This document shows, piece by piece, positions 15,746 through 24,123 of a stretch of DNA of 64,000 nucleotides. The stretch is from Haloarchaeobius sp. HME9146 (lineage in GTDB: Archaea; Halobacteriota; Halobacteria; Halobacteriales; Natrialbaceae). A program made the position numbers and the translations under genes. The stretch is from the NCBI RefSeq assembly GCF_025399835.1, contig NZ_JAODVR010000001.1, positions 1,364,001-1,428,000 on the forward strand, in the 5' to 3' direction. Under the pieces are notes generated by a model, which had not been told where the DNA came from, searched no databases, and worked only from the letters and a program-made list of their open reading frames with translations. Within the stretch, counting starts at the first letter, position 1; each line of letters begins with the position of its first letter.

Positions 15746-17500
15746 ATGAGAAACGCCAAGATCGTTTGTACGCTCGGACCGGCGACCGACACCGTCGGTC
15801 GCATCCGGGCATTGGCGGATGCCGGAATGTCGGTTGCCCGCCTCAACTCCAGTCACGGTGACCTGGAGACACGCGCCGAAATCGCCGATAAGGTCCGACA
15901 GGTGGACGAGGAGACGGAGAAACCGGTCGCGACGATGGTCGACCTGCAGGGGCCAGAGGTACGCACGGCCCCGCTGGACGAACCGATCGAACTCGAATCC
16001 GGGTCGACGGTCCGCTTCTACGAGGGGACCGAGGCGACCCCGGACGACATCGGGCTCTCGTACGGGATCTCCTCTGTCTCACCCGGCGACAGCATCCTGC
16101 TCGACGACGGCCGCATCGAGGCGACCGTCGAACGCGTCGATGGGTCGGACGTGTTCGCCACCATCGAGATGGGTGGCGAGTTGGGCGGGCGCAAGGGCGT
16201 CAACATGCCCGGCGTGGACCTCGACATCGACGTCGTGACCGAGAAGGACCGCGAGGACCTCAAACTCGCCGCCGAGAAGGAGGTCGACTTCGTGGCGGCC
16301 AGCTTCATCCGGAACGCCGACGACGTGCTCCACGTCAACGAGGTGCTCGAAGAGTTCGGGGCGGACATCCCCATCGTGTCGAAGATCGAGCGCGCGGGGG
16401 CCGTCGAGAACTTAGAGGAGATAATCGACGCCTCCTACGGCATCATGGTCGCCCGCGGTGACCTCGGCGTCGAGTGCCCGATGGAGGACGTGCCGATGAT
16501 CCAGAAGCGCATCATCCGGCGCTGTCGCGAGACCGGGACGCCGGTCATCACGGCGACGGAGATGCTGGACTCGATGATCCACGAGCGCCGGCCGACCCGC
16601 GCGGAAGCCTCGGACGTGGCGAACGCGGTCCTCGACGGGACCGACGCCGTCATGCTCTCGGCGGAGACCGCCATCGGCGACCACCCGGTCCGCGTCGTCG
16701 AGGCGATGGACCGCATCGTCCGGCAGGTCGAGAACAGCGAGGAGTACGCCGAGACGCGCGAACAGCGCGTCCCGGCCGCCAGCGACTCCCGGACCGACGC
16801 CCTCGCGCGGTCCGCGCGGTATCTGGCCCGCGACATCGGTGCGAGCGCGGTCGTCGCCGCGTCCGAGTCCGGGTACACGGCGCTCAAGACGGCGAAGTAC
16901 CGCCCCGGCGTGCCGGTCGTCGCGACGACCCCGACGGACCGAGTTCGACGCCAGCTCGCGCTCTCGTGGGGAGTCAACGCCCAGTACGCGCCGTTCGCCG
17001 AGGACGGCGTCGACGCCGTCATCCAGAACGCGGTGCAGGCCGCCCTGGACGCGGGCGTCGCCGAGAGCGGCGACACGGTCGTCGTCCTCTCCGGGATGAT
17101 GACCGACCTGGAAGGGGCCCAGACGACGAACATGCTGAAGGTCCACGTCGCCGCGGAGGCCCTCGCCATCGGTCGTGGCGTGGTCTCCGGGTACGTCACC
17201 GGCCCCATCAGGAACGTCGACGACGGCGACCTGACCGATGTCCCCGAAGGCGCCATCATCACCCTCGGGCCGGAGTTCGATGGCGAGTTCGAGGGCGACG
17301 TCTCGCGCGTCGGCGGTATCGTCGACGCCCGCCCGGGCATGACGGGCTACCCCGCGATGGTCGCCCGCGAGGTCGGTATCCCGATGATATCGGGTGCGGA
17401 CCTCTCCGACGTCGATGACGAGACCACCGTCACCGTCGACGCCGAGCGCGGCGTGGTCTACGACGGTGCCATCCACCGGCGACAGGACACCCGACGGTGA
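15746..17500 (+). CDS. pyk: Pyruvate kinase
   Basis: Converts PEP and ADP to pyruvate and ATP. The N-terminus MRNAKIVCTLGPA, the active-site region KIERAGAVENLEEI, ARGDLGVE and the signature ITATEMLDSMI are all present. After the usual C-terminal kinase domain there is an extra domain of about 110 residues (IGRGVVSGYVTG to the end) resembling a PEP-utilizing mobile domain, as in other haloarchaeal and some Bacillus kinases. The start at 15746 is supported by GGGGTTTTTG about 27 bases upstream. The palindrome at 15689-15704 suggests sugar-responsive regulation, matching ppsA 10 kb away. Confidence 0.97.
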   Translation: MRNAKIVCTLGPATDTVGRIRALADAGMSVARLNSSHGDLETRAEIADKVRQVDEETEKPVATMVDLQGPEVRTAPLDEPIELESGSTVRFYEGTEATPDDIGLSYGISSVSPGDSILLDDGRIEATVERVDGSDVFATIEMGGELGGRKGVNMPGVDLDIDVVTEKDREDLKLAAEKEVDFVAASFIRNADDVLHVNEVLEEFGADIPIVSKIERAGAVENLEEIIDASYGIMVARGDLGVECPMEDVPMIQKRIIRRCRETGTPVITATEMLDSMIHERRPTRAEASDVANAVLDGTDAVMLSAETAIGDHPVRVVEAMDRIVRQVENSEEYAETREQRVPAASDSRTDALARSARYLARDIGASAVVAASESGYTALKTAKYRPGVPVVATTPTDRVRRQLALSWGVNAQYAPFAEDGVDAVIQNAVQAALDAGVAESGDTVVVLSGMMTDLEGAQTTNMLKVHVAAEALAIGRGVVSGYVTGPIRNVDDGDLTDVPEGAIITLGPEFDGEFEGDVSRVGGIVDARPGMTGYPAMVAREVGIPMISGADLSDVDDETTVTVDAERGVVYDGAIHRRQDTRR

Positions 17501-17538
17501 CCCTGCCGGTTTAGTATCCTGGGCGCGTACTGTCTCCC

Positions 17539-17766
17539 GTGACAGACGACTCCGCCGACGACCAGTACCGGTTCAGCCTCGAAGACCTGGAGGACGACGA
17601 GGAGGACACTGGCCGTCACGACGCCCGCGCCGTCGAGATGGGGCCGTACGACCCCGACGAGGTCATCGAATCCGGCTCCATCGACGGTGAGAACGCGCTG
17701 TTCGTCGCCCTCGGCGTCCTCGCCATGGTCGCGTTCTTCGTGCACCTGGTGACCCTGCTCGGATGA
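17539..17766 (+). CDS. Small acidic single-pass membrane protein
   Basis: A 75-residue protein starting with GTG. Residues 1-50 are very acidic and soluble (SLEDLEDDEEDTG). Residues about 52-74 form one hydrophobic helix ending LVTLLG. This is a typical conserved haloarchaeal small membrane protein of unknown function. It lies 38 bases after pyk, possibly in the same transcript, and before the NfeD/stomatin pair. Confidence 0.7.
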   Translation: MTDDSADDQYRFSLEDLEDDEEDTGRHDARAVEMGPYDPDEVIESGSIDGENALFVALGVLAMVAFFVHLVTLLG

Positions 17767-17846
17767 CCCCGGGCACGCCAGCGACGTATCGTACCACGCA
17801 CCGCCGCCTGCAAAATTTTAATCAGGACGGGGCCTAACCGACCCAC

Positions 17847-18398
17847 ATGGCACCGCTACTCGACGTCGACCTGTTGCCCCTCCTCCTGTTCCTCGCCGGG
17901 ACGGGACTGATGATAGCCGAGGCGCTGGTCCCCGGCGCGCACTTCATCGTCATCGGCGTCGCGCTGTTCATCGCCGGCCTCGTCGGGATGCTGTTCTCAC
18001 CGCTCGGGACGCCCGTCGCCCTGGCGGCGATGGTGCTCGCCGTCGGCCTGCTCACGTTCTACGTCTACCGTGAGTTCGACTTCTACGAGGGCACGGACCG
18101 CGGTCAGACCAGCGGCTCGGACGACCTCCGCGGTGCGACCGCCCGCGTCACCGAGACCGTCACCTCGACCAGCGGGCGCGTTCGCCTGCTCGACCGGGGC
18201 GGGTTCGACCCCAACTACACCGCCCGGAGCGAGTGGGGCGACGAGATTCCCGAGGGGACCGAGGTCATCGTGACCGACCCCGGTGGTGGCAACGTGCTGA
18301 CGGTGGCACCGACGACCACCGAGGACGACATCGACCGGGAACTCCGCCGGGAGCGCGAGCGCCGAGACCGGGAAGATGGCGAGACGGAACCGGCATAA
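17847..18398 (+). CDS. NfeD-like membrane protein
   Basis: Three to four transmembrane helices in residues 8-75, including GTGLMIAEALVPGAHF, are followed by a soluble C-terminal OB-fold of about 80 residues (DLRGATARVTETV to VLTVAP) and a charged tail. NfeD proteins partner with SPFH/stomatin proteins in membrane microdomain quality control. The next gene downstream is indeed an SPFH protein, the classical pairing. A TTTTAATC box about 27 bases upstream supports the start. Confidence 0.88.
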   Translation: MAPLLDVDLLPLLLFLAGTGLMIAEALVPGAHFIVIGVALFIAGLVGMLFSPLGTPVALAAMVLAVGLLTFYVYREFDFYEGTDRGQTSGSDDLRGATARVTETVTSTSGRVRLLDRGGFDPNYTARSEWGDEIPEGTEVIVTDPGGGNVLTVAPTTTEDDIDRELRRERERRDREDGETEPA

Positions 18399-18461
18399 TC
18401 GTCCAGACAAATCAAACCTTCAACAGGAAGGCTTTTGTAATTTCCTTCCCGGATTGATATT

Positions 18462-19667
18462 ATGGAGCTACTTCCACTACAAGGGGCTGCGACCTTCGGG
18501 TTCGTGGCCGCGATTATCGGGATACTGATAATCGTGGCGCTGGCCTCGGCGGTGAAGATCGTGCAGCCGACCGAAAAGCGCACGCTCACCGTCCTCGGCC
18601 AGTATCGCGGACTCCTCGAACCCGGGTTCCACCTGGTCCCCCCGTTCGTGTCGAGTACGCAGAGCTTCGACATGCGTACACAGACGCTCGACGTCCCGCC
18701 CCAGGAAGCGATCACCCGCGACAACTCGCCGGTCGTCGCCGACGCCATCGTCTACATCCGCGTGATGGACGCGAAGAAGGCGTTCCTCGAGGTCGACGAC
18801 TACGAGAACGCGGTCCGTAACCTCTCCCAGACGACGCTCCGTGCCGTCATCGGTGACATGGAGCTCGACGACACGCTCAACAAGCGTCAGGAGATCAACG
18901 CGCGAATCCGCGAGGAGCTCGACGAGCCCACCGACGAGTGGGGTGTCCGTGTCGAGTCCGTCGAGGTCCGCGAGGTCAACCCCTCCAAGGACGTCCAGCA
19001 GGCGATGGAGCAACAGACCTCCGCCGAGCGCCGTCGCCGTGCCATGATTCTCGAGGCACAGGGTGAACGCCGCAGTGCCGTCGAGCAGGCACAGGGTGAG
19101 AAGCAGTCGAACATCATCCGCGCACAGGGTGAGAAGCAGAGCCAGATCCTCGAAGCACAGGGTGACGCTATCTCGACGGTCCTGCGCGCGAAGTCCGCCG
19201 AATCGATGGGCGAGCGCGCCGTCATCGACAAGGGGATGGAGACGCTCGCGGAGATCGGGACCTCCGACTCCACGACGTTCGTCCTGCCCCAGGAGCTCTC
19301 CTCGATGCTCGGCCGCTACGGGAAGCACCTGACCGGCAGCGACATCAAGGAGACCGAGGCCGCACTCGACAGCCGCGACTTCGACAGCGAGACCCGGGAG
19401 ATGCTCGGCCTCGACGACATCGAGGACATCATCGGGGCCATCGACGAGGAGGCCCAGCTCGACACCGAGAAGATGGAGAAGCAGGCCGAAGCGGTCAAGA
19501 TGGGCGACGACCCGACCGACATCAAGGACCCCGACGAGGTCATCGAGGAGGCGGACAACGAGATCGCTGGCGGCGACTACGACGTGAGCGACGACATGTC
19601 CGACTCGTTCACCAGCGCCGAGAAGAAGATGGAAGACCCCGAGAAAGAGACGGAGACCGAGAAGTAG
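18462..19667 (+). CDS. SPFH/Band 7 (stomatin-like) membrane protein
   Basis: An N-terminal transmembrane helix (residues 10-32) is followed by the Band 7 domain (KIVQPTEKRTLTVLGQYRG to VEVREVNPSKDVQQAM). A coiled region with five near-repeats of the form AQGE/AQGD follows (19050-19170), then a long acidic tail rich in E, D and K. It probably oligomerises at the membrane with the NfeD-like protein encoded 63 bases upstream. The acidic C-terminal third is longer than in short stomatins. The promoter GCTTTTGTAA at 18431-18440 fits the start. Confidence 0.92.
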   Translation: MELLPLQGAATFGFVAAIIGILIIVALASAVKIVQPTEKRTLTVLGQYRGLLEPGFHLVPPFVSSTQSFDMRTQTLDVPPQEAITRDNSPVVADAIVYIRVMDAKKAFLEVDDYENAVRNLSQTTLRAVIGDMELDDTLNKRQEINARIREELDEPTDEWGVRVESVEVREVNPSKDVQQAMEQQTSAERRRRAMILEAQGERRSAVEQAQGEKQSNIIRAQGEKQSQILEAQGDAISTVLRAKSAESMGERAVIDKGMETLAEIGTSDSTTFVLPQELSSMLGRYGKHLTGSDIKETEAALDSRDFDSETREMLGLDDIEDIIGAIDEEAQLDTEKMEKQAEAVKMGDDPTDIKDPDEVIEEADNEIAGGDYDVSDDMSDSFTSAEKKMEDPEKETETEK

Positions 19668-19710
19668 CGAAGGCGTTTTACGGCTGGGGAAGCATAGAAA
19701 GAAACGAACA

Positions 19711-20322
19711 ATGGGCGAACGCGGCGAGGTCGACGAGCAGAAACGCGCCACCCTGCGGCGCTTCGCCGCGGTCGGTGCAGCCAGCCCGTTCGCCCGCTTT
19801 ACTGACGACGACTCCACCGGCGAGAGCGACGTACGCGACGCCATCGCTGGCTACCTCGCGGCGACGCCCGGTGCCCACTTCTCGAAGCTCCGTGACGACC
19901 TCAAACTCGGCACGGGCGAGACCCAGCACCACCTGCGCCGCCTCGTCGACGGCGACGTGGTCGAGGTCCACCGTGACGGCGACTACAAGCGACTGTATCC
20001 TGCCGGGCAGTTCTCCGAGTTCCAGAAGACCGCATTGGGCTACCTCCGGCGGGACACCCCACGCGGGATGCTCGTCGAACTCCTGCGCGACCCGGACGCG
20101 ACCGGCTCCGCGCTCGCGGACGCACTGGGCGTCTCGCGCCCGACGGTGAGCAAGTACGCGAAGGAACTGGAGGGCGCTGGCCTGCTCTCTCGCGAGGACG
20201 GCTACCAGGTCGAACGCCCCGAGACCGTGCTGTTGCTCGTGGTTCGCTACGCGGATTCGTTCGACGCCAATGCGGCGCGACTCGCCGGACAGGCGGACCA
20301 GCTGGTCACGTTCGACCGCTGA
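19711..20322 (+). CDS. Winged-helix transcriptional regulator with two HTH segments
   Basis: The 203-residue protein contains two winged-helix segments. The first is around residues 50-100 (HFSKLRDDLKLGTGETQHHLRRLVDGDVV). The second is around 115-170 (MLVELLRDPDATGSALADALGVSRPTVSKYAKELEGAGLL). Such tandem-HTH regulators are common in haloarchaea; the target and signal are unknown. The region after the second HTH is short, leaving no obvious ligand domain. It is 43 bases after the stomatin gene with its own AT-rich upstream sequence. Confidence 0.82.
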   Translation: MGERGEVDEQKRATLRRFAAVGAASPFARFTDDDSTGESDVRDAIAGYLAATPGAHFSKLRDDLKLGTGETQHHLRRLVDGDVVEVHRDGDYKRLYPAGQFSEFQKTALGYLRRDTPRGMLVELLRDPDATGSALADALGVSRPTVSKYAKELEGAGLLSREDGYQVERPETVLLLVVRYADSFDANAARLAGQADQLVTFDR

Positions 20323-20344
20323 TCGAAAAACGGGAAAGAAGACC

Positions 20345-20860
20345 TCAGATGCTCGGGAGCGTGAGCTCCGTCTCGGGCTCCGGCGGTTCCTCCTTCGCAG
20401 TGTCGACCGTCTCGCCGAGACCGAGCGTGTCGAGCGGGTCGACGCCCTCACGGAGCGCGTCGAGATACGCCTGCACGCTCACGTGTTGGCCCTCGGCGAC
20501 CGTACAGGGGAGTACCGCTGCCAGCTCGTCTCCCTGCCGGACCGCGAGGCAGACGAACGGGGTGACGAGTTTCTCCGTCGTCTCGCCGGTGAGCAGGTTG
20601 TCGTCCCGTCTGGTGACGAACGACTGGTCGATACGGACGTCGGCCGCGCGAGCCCAGTCCCGGAACGATTCGTACTGCCGGGAGGTCTCGGTCGAGCGGT
20701 CCGCGCGAACCGCCTTCGGCCAGGTGTGGACGTCGTACGAGTCCACGATATCCATATCGCGCAGTTCGCGGACGGCGTCGAGCACCGTCTCCTGCGGGGC
20801 CGCAACTGGTGCGTATGCGCGCAGATAGACGTCGATGGTTAGTGGGTGGTTTGTGGTCAT
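20345..20860 (-). CDS. Conserved haloarchaeal protein, unknown function
   Basis: A 171-residue soluble, acidic protein starting MTTNHPLTIDVYLRAYAPV, with predicted alternating helices and strands and no transmembrane segment or clear catalytic motif. The first 45 residues look like a small alpha/beta fold (ETVLDAVRELRDMDIVDSYDVHTWP); the C-terminus is Pro/Glu-rich. It is transcribed divergently from a possible small ORF at 20912, and the AT-rich spacer supplies a plausible promoter. I do not recognise the family. Confidence 0.65.
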   Translation of the reverse strand: MTTNHPLTIDVYLRAYAPVAAPQETVLDAVRELRDMDIVDSYDVHTWPKAVRADRSTETSRQYESFRDWARAADVRIDQSFVTRRDDNLLTGETTEKLVTPFVCLAVRQGDELAAVLPCTVAEGQHVSVQAYLDALREGVDPLDTLGLGETVDTAKEEPPEPETELTLPSI

Positions 20861-20911
20861 CCTTCCCCCAGAGGAACCTTAATCATTGTTCATTATTAAA
20901 CTAGCCCTTCC

Positions 20912-21001
20912 ATGGCAACATCTGCCAGCGAAGCTTCCGGCTGGCAGTACTGTGTGAAACAGCATGTCGGCGGTGAGCCGACGGAATCCGGGGAGAAATG
21001 A
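20912..21001 (+). CDS. Possible 29-residue small protein
   Basis: ATG at 20912 opens a frame of 29 codons (MATSASEASGWQYCVKQ...TESGEK) with a TTAATCATT sequence centred about 27 bases upstream. The composition is soluble, with a central GWQYCVKQHVGG. It is too short to assign and unrecognised; it could be a real small haloarchaeal protein or chance. Confidence 0.35.
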   Translation: MATSASEASGWQYCVKQHVGGEPTESGEK

Positions 21002-21074
21002 CAGCGTGGGTGCAGCGGGGCGCAAGCGACAGCGGGGGATGACGGGTGCGGGGTCGACGGGGATGCCAACCTGC

Positions 21075-21314
21075 TCAGACGGACACCTTCCAGGTCGTCG
21101 AGGAGGAGTAGCCCCACTTCTCGACGTCGACGTCGAAGTCGCCGCGCTGGATAGCGGTCATGTTGGTGCCGACCTCCTTCGCGGTCATGCCGAGGTCGTC
21201 GCCGATGAGGCGGGACTTGAAGTACGTCTTCGTCTCGGCCTTCTCGCGGAGGTACGTGAGGATGCGGCGCTGCTTATCGGACAGGTCGAGGGTGGCGGCG
21301 GAACTCGTGCTCAT
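21075..21314 (-). CDS. Small haloarchaeal HTH-like protein (DUF7123-type)
   Basis: A 79-residue protein with an N-terminal winged-helix-like stretch, LSDKQRRILTYLREKAETKTYFKSRLIGDDLGMTAKEVG in abbreviated form, ending GYSSSTTWKVSV. It is probably a DNA-binding regulator, found widely in haloarchaea as a stand-alone small protein; this is recognised from general character and not proven. The start at MSTSSAATLDL is chosen because TATTAG lies about 27 bases upstream. The residues before it in the longer frame are not conserved in character. Confidence 0.7.
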   Translation of the reverse strand: MSTSSAATLDLSDKQRRILTYLREKAETKTYFKSRLIGDDLGMTAKEVGTNMTAIQRGDFDVDVEKWGYSSSTTWKVSV

Positions 21315-21493
21315 ACCTACAGGGAAGAGACGTGTTCTAATAGGGGGTTTGGTACAGGGAGTTAATCCGCCGCTGTCTTGCGATTTACTGGGGGCCAAAC
21401 ACCCCCGCACAACGTTTTGCAACGCTTCTTGGTACGGGTGGTTAATCGGGACGTTCAGAAGCTACTTAGGTGCCGATGGCTCATTTCCTCCCA

Positions 21494-23332
21494 ATGAGTA
21501 CGGTCGACGTGAGCGTCGTCCTCCCTGCCTACAACGAGGAGAAGACCATCCGCTCCACGGTGGAGACGACACTCGCCACACTCGAATCTTTCCTCCCGGC
21601 CGACAGCTTCGAGGTCATCGTCGCCGAGGACGGCTGCGACGACCGGACGCCGGACATCGCGGACGAGATGGCGGCTGCGGACGACCGCGTGCGCCACTTC
21701 CACTCCGACGAACGCCTCGGCCGCGGTGGCGCGCTCGAACGGGCGTTCGAAGCGAGCCACGGGGACACCCTCGTCTACTTCGATACGGACCTCGCGACGG
21801 ACATGAAGCACCTCGAAGAGCTCGTCGAGAGCATCCGGAGCGAGGGGTACGACCTCGCGACGGGCTCGCGCTGGATGGCGGGCCGCGAGGCGGACCGCCC
21901 TGCCAAACGCGGTATCCCGAGCCGCGGGTTCAACTTCCTCACGCGGCTGTTCCTGCGCTCGGACCTGCGCGACCACCAGTGCGGCTTCAAGGCGTTCGAC
22001 CGCGAGGCGTTCCTCGCGCTCCAGCACGAGGTCGAGGACAACCACTGGTTCTGGGACACCGAGATGCTCGTGAAGGCCCAGCGACGTGGCTTCCGGGTCA
22101 AGGAGTTCGCCGTCGACTGGGAGCCGAAGGGCGACACCAAGGTCGACCTCGTCCGCGACGTGTTCGGCATGGGGAGTCAGATCCTCCGGACGTGGTGGGA
22201 GCTGTCGATACAGCCGCGCGTGAACCGGCGCGTCAGCCTCGTCGCCGGGACGCTCCTCTCGACGGTCGCCATCCTGCTGATGGCGTTCTACTACCTGGAG
22301 TGGGAGACGGTGCTCGAGCACATGAGCGCGGCCGAGCCGACGCTCGTGCTCGCCTCGGCGCTCGTCTACCTGCTCTCGTGGCCCATCCGGGGGCTTCGCT
22401 ACCGCGACATCCTCGAGACCATCGGGTACGACAGCGACACGAGATTCCTGACCGGCGCGATATTCATCAGCCAGACGGGGAACCTCGTGTTCCCGGCGCG
22501 ACTCGGTGACGGGGTCCGTGCGTACGTGATGAAGATGCGACGGGACGTCCCGTATCCGTCGGGCTTCGCGTCGCTCGCCATCGAGCGGGTGTTCGACCTG
22601 CTGACCATCGCCGGGCTCGCCGGCGCGGTGATGCTCTCGCTCGTCGCGACGGGGAGCGCGGACGACATCGCCAACGCCCTCGCGGGCGAGGCGATTCCCC
22701 AGGAGTACGCCCAGTATCGCTCGGCGGCCGAGTACGCGTCGTATGTGGCAGCAGGCGTCGGTCTCGCGGCGGTCGCCGCGGTCACCGCCATCTTCGCCTC
22801 GGCCCGGTCCGACCGGGACCTCGTGAGCCCGTTCGTCGCGCGCCTCAGCGACGACTCCTACGCCATCATGGTCGTGAACGTCATCAGGGGGTTCGTCACG
22901 GACGTCCAGTCCGTCACGAAGGACAGCAAGGCGTTCGCGGTGGTCGGCTCGACGAGCCTGCTCATCTGGACGCTTGACGTGGTGACCGCGATGGTCGTGA
23001 TGGGTGCGGTCGGTATCGACCTCCCGCTGGCACTGTTCGTCACGGTCGGCTTCTTCGCGGTGAGCGTGGGGAACCTCGCGAAGGTCCTGCCGCTCTCACC
23101 GGGTGGCATCGGCCTGTACGAGGGAGCCTTCACTGCCCTCGCTGTCGGGCTGGCGCCCGGCATCTCGGTCGAACTCGCCATCGCTGCGGCGGTCGTCGAC
23201 CACGCGGTCAAGAACGTCGTCACCATCGTCGGCGGGCTCACCTCGATGGTGTCGCTGAACGTCTCGCTCACCGAGGCGGTCGAGGAGAGTACCGACGCCC
23301 GGGAGGCAGCGGAGCCGGTCGGGCAGGAGTAA
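21494..23332 (+). CDS. AglD-like glycosyltransferase fused to flippase-like membrane domain
   Basis: Residues 1-230 are a GT2 (dolichol-phosphate-sugar synthase) domain with VVLPAYNEEKTI, VAEDGCDDRT and the DXD-like YFDTDLATD. Residues 250-590 contain about seven or eight transmembrane helices of the UPF0104 / lysylphosphatidylglycerol-synthase-like family, ending GNLAKVLPLSPGGIGLYEG. This layout is that of Haloferax AglD, which charges dolichol phosphate with mannose for S-layer N-glycosylation. Orthology to AglD is inferred from architecture. No other agl genes adjoin it. The start at 21494 is preferred to 21470. Confidence 0.85.
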   Translation: MSTVDVSVVLPAYNEEKTIRSTVETTLATLESFLPADSFEVIVAEDGCDDRTPDIADEMAAADDRVRHFHSDERLGRGGALERAFEASHGDTLVYFDTDLATDMKHLEELVESIRSEGYDLATGSRWMAGREADRPAKRGIPSRGFNFLTRLFLRSDLRDHQCGFKAFDREAFLALQHEVEDNHWFWDTEMLVKAQRRGFRVKEFAVDWEPKGDTKVDLVRDVFGMGSQILRTWWELSIQPRVNRRVSLVAGTLLSTVAILLMAFYYLEWETVLEHMSAAEPTLVLASALVYLLSWPIRGLRYRDILETIGYDSDTRFLTGAIFISQTGNLVFPARLGDGVRAYVMKMRRDVPYPSGFASLAIERVFDLLTIAGLAGAVMLSLVATGSADDIANALAGEAIPQEYAQYRSAAEYASYVAAGVGLAAVAAVTAIFASARSDRDLVSPFVARLSDDSYAIMVVNVIRGFVTDVQSVTKDSKAFAVVGSTSLLIWTLDVVTAMVVMGAVGIDLPLALFVTVGFFAVSVGNLAKVLPLSPGGIGLYEGAFTALAVGLAPGISVELAIAAAVVDHAVKNVVTIVGGLTSMVSLNVSLTEAVEESTDAREAAEPVGQE

Positions 23333-23343
23333 GGAGACCGGGT

Positions 23344-23892
23344 TCAGGACCGGTAGTGCGACGTCACGAACGGCCCCAGTGCGCCAGCGACCGCGTTCTC
23401 CAGGGCGTCCTGTCGGTCGATGGCCCCGCCGGTGAACACGCCGACTGCGCCCTCGCTCCGGGCGACGTCGTCGCGGTCGAACTCGTCGTTCATCACCGGG
23501 CCGAGCTCTTCGCCGTCCCGGACGCGACTCGCGACGCCGTCGGGGAGGCGGATGCTCGGGCCGGCGGCGCGCTCGACACGGTTCCCGTCGAACACGGCCG
23601 CCCACATGATGAGGTGGAGGTCCTCGGGGGCGTCGGCATCGTCCGTGCGGGGCTCGGGCGTGAGGTCGGCCACGCCGCCTTCGATGCCGACGGCGAGGTC
23701 GAACGCGCCCGTCTCGTAGGCGCGCCGGGCCCGGTTCGCTGCGCCCATGATGGTCTGGTCGAGGCCGCGGGGCTGTTCGGGCACGCCCGAGTCCACGGCG
23801 ACGGGCTCGATGGCCACGCCGGGGAGTGTTTCGAGGGCACGCTCGGTCGCTGCCACCTTCACGGGGTTCTGGCTCCCGATGGCGACTCGCAT
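23344..23892 (-). CDS. Inosine/xanthosine triphosphatase (YjjX/DUF84 family)
   Basis: House-cleaning nucleotidase of 182 residues. Family motifs are the N-terminal MRVAIGSQNPVKVAA, the central VAVDSGVPEQP, and GIEGG around residue 68, with a metal/NTP-binding acidic cluster. It hydrolyses non-canonical purine nucleotides (ITP, XTP) to prevent misincorporation. It converges on the glycosyltransferase gene with 11 bases between stops and is divergent from tfb across a 231-base AT-rich spacer. Confidence 0.9.
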   Translation of the reverse strand: MRVAIGSQNPVKVAATERALETLPGVAIEPVAVDSGVPEQPRGLDQTIMGAANRARRAYETGAFDLAVGIEGGVADLTPEPRTDDADAPEDLHLIMWAAVFDGNRVERAAGPSIRLPDGVASRVRDGEELGPVMNDEFDRDDVARSEGAVGVFTGGAIDRQDALENAVAGALGPFVTSHYRS

Positions 23893-24028
23893 TGCAGGAT
23901 GACATGGGCGGCAGGCAAATGTGCGTTGTCATCGCCGCTCGGACAGACATATATTAAGTTTTCTATTTTATCACGAGTTTGGCCGTATCACATAGGAATT
24001 CGTGGCATATAGGGAAAAATTCCACAAC

Positions 24029-24037
24029 ATTTAATAC
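24029..24037 (+). promoter_or_regulatory. Probable tfb promoter within a long AT-rich upstream region
   Basis: ATTTAATAC at 24029-24037 is the best TATA box before tfb. It predicts transcription from about 24060 and a leader of roughly 60 bases. A GGAATT/AATTCC inverted repeat (23995-24000 and 24018-24023) lies just upstream, and a second AT block (ATATATTAAG, 23949-23958) probably serves the divergent gene. Confidence 0.4.
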
Positions 24038-24123
24038 CTGCCTCCACATCGCACATCTACAGCACCAGCGCTTCCGGGTTTCTCCAGGACAGCTCCTGCC
24101 CGGTAGCCCCCGCCTTCGCACCC

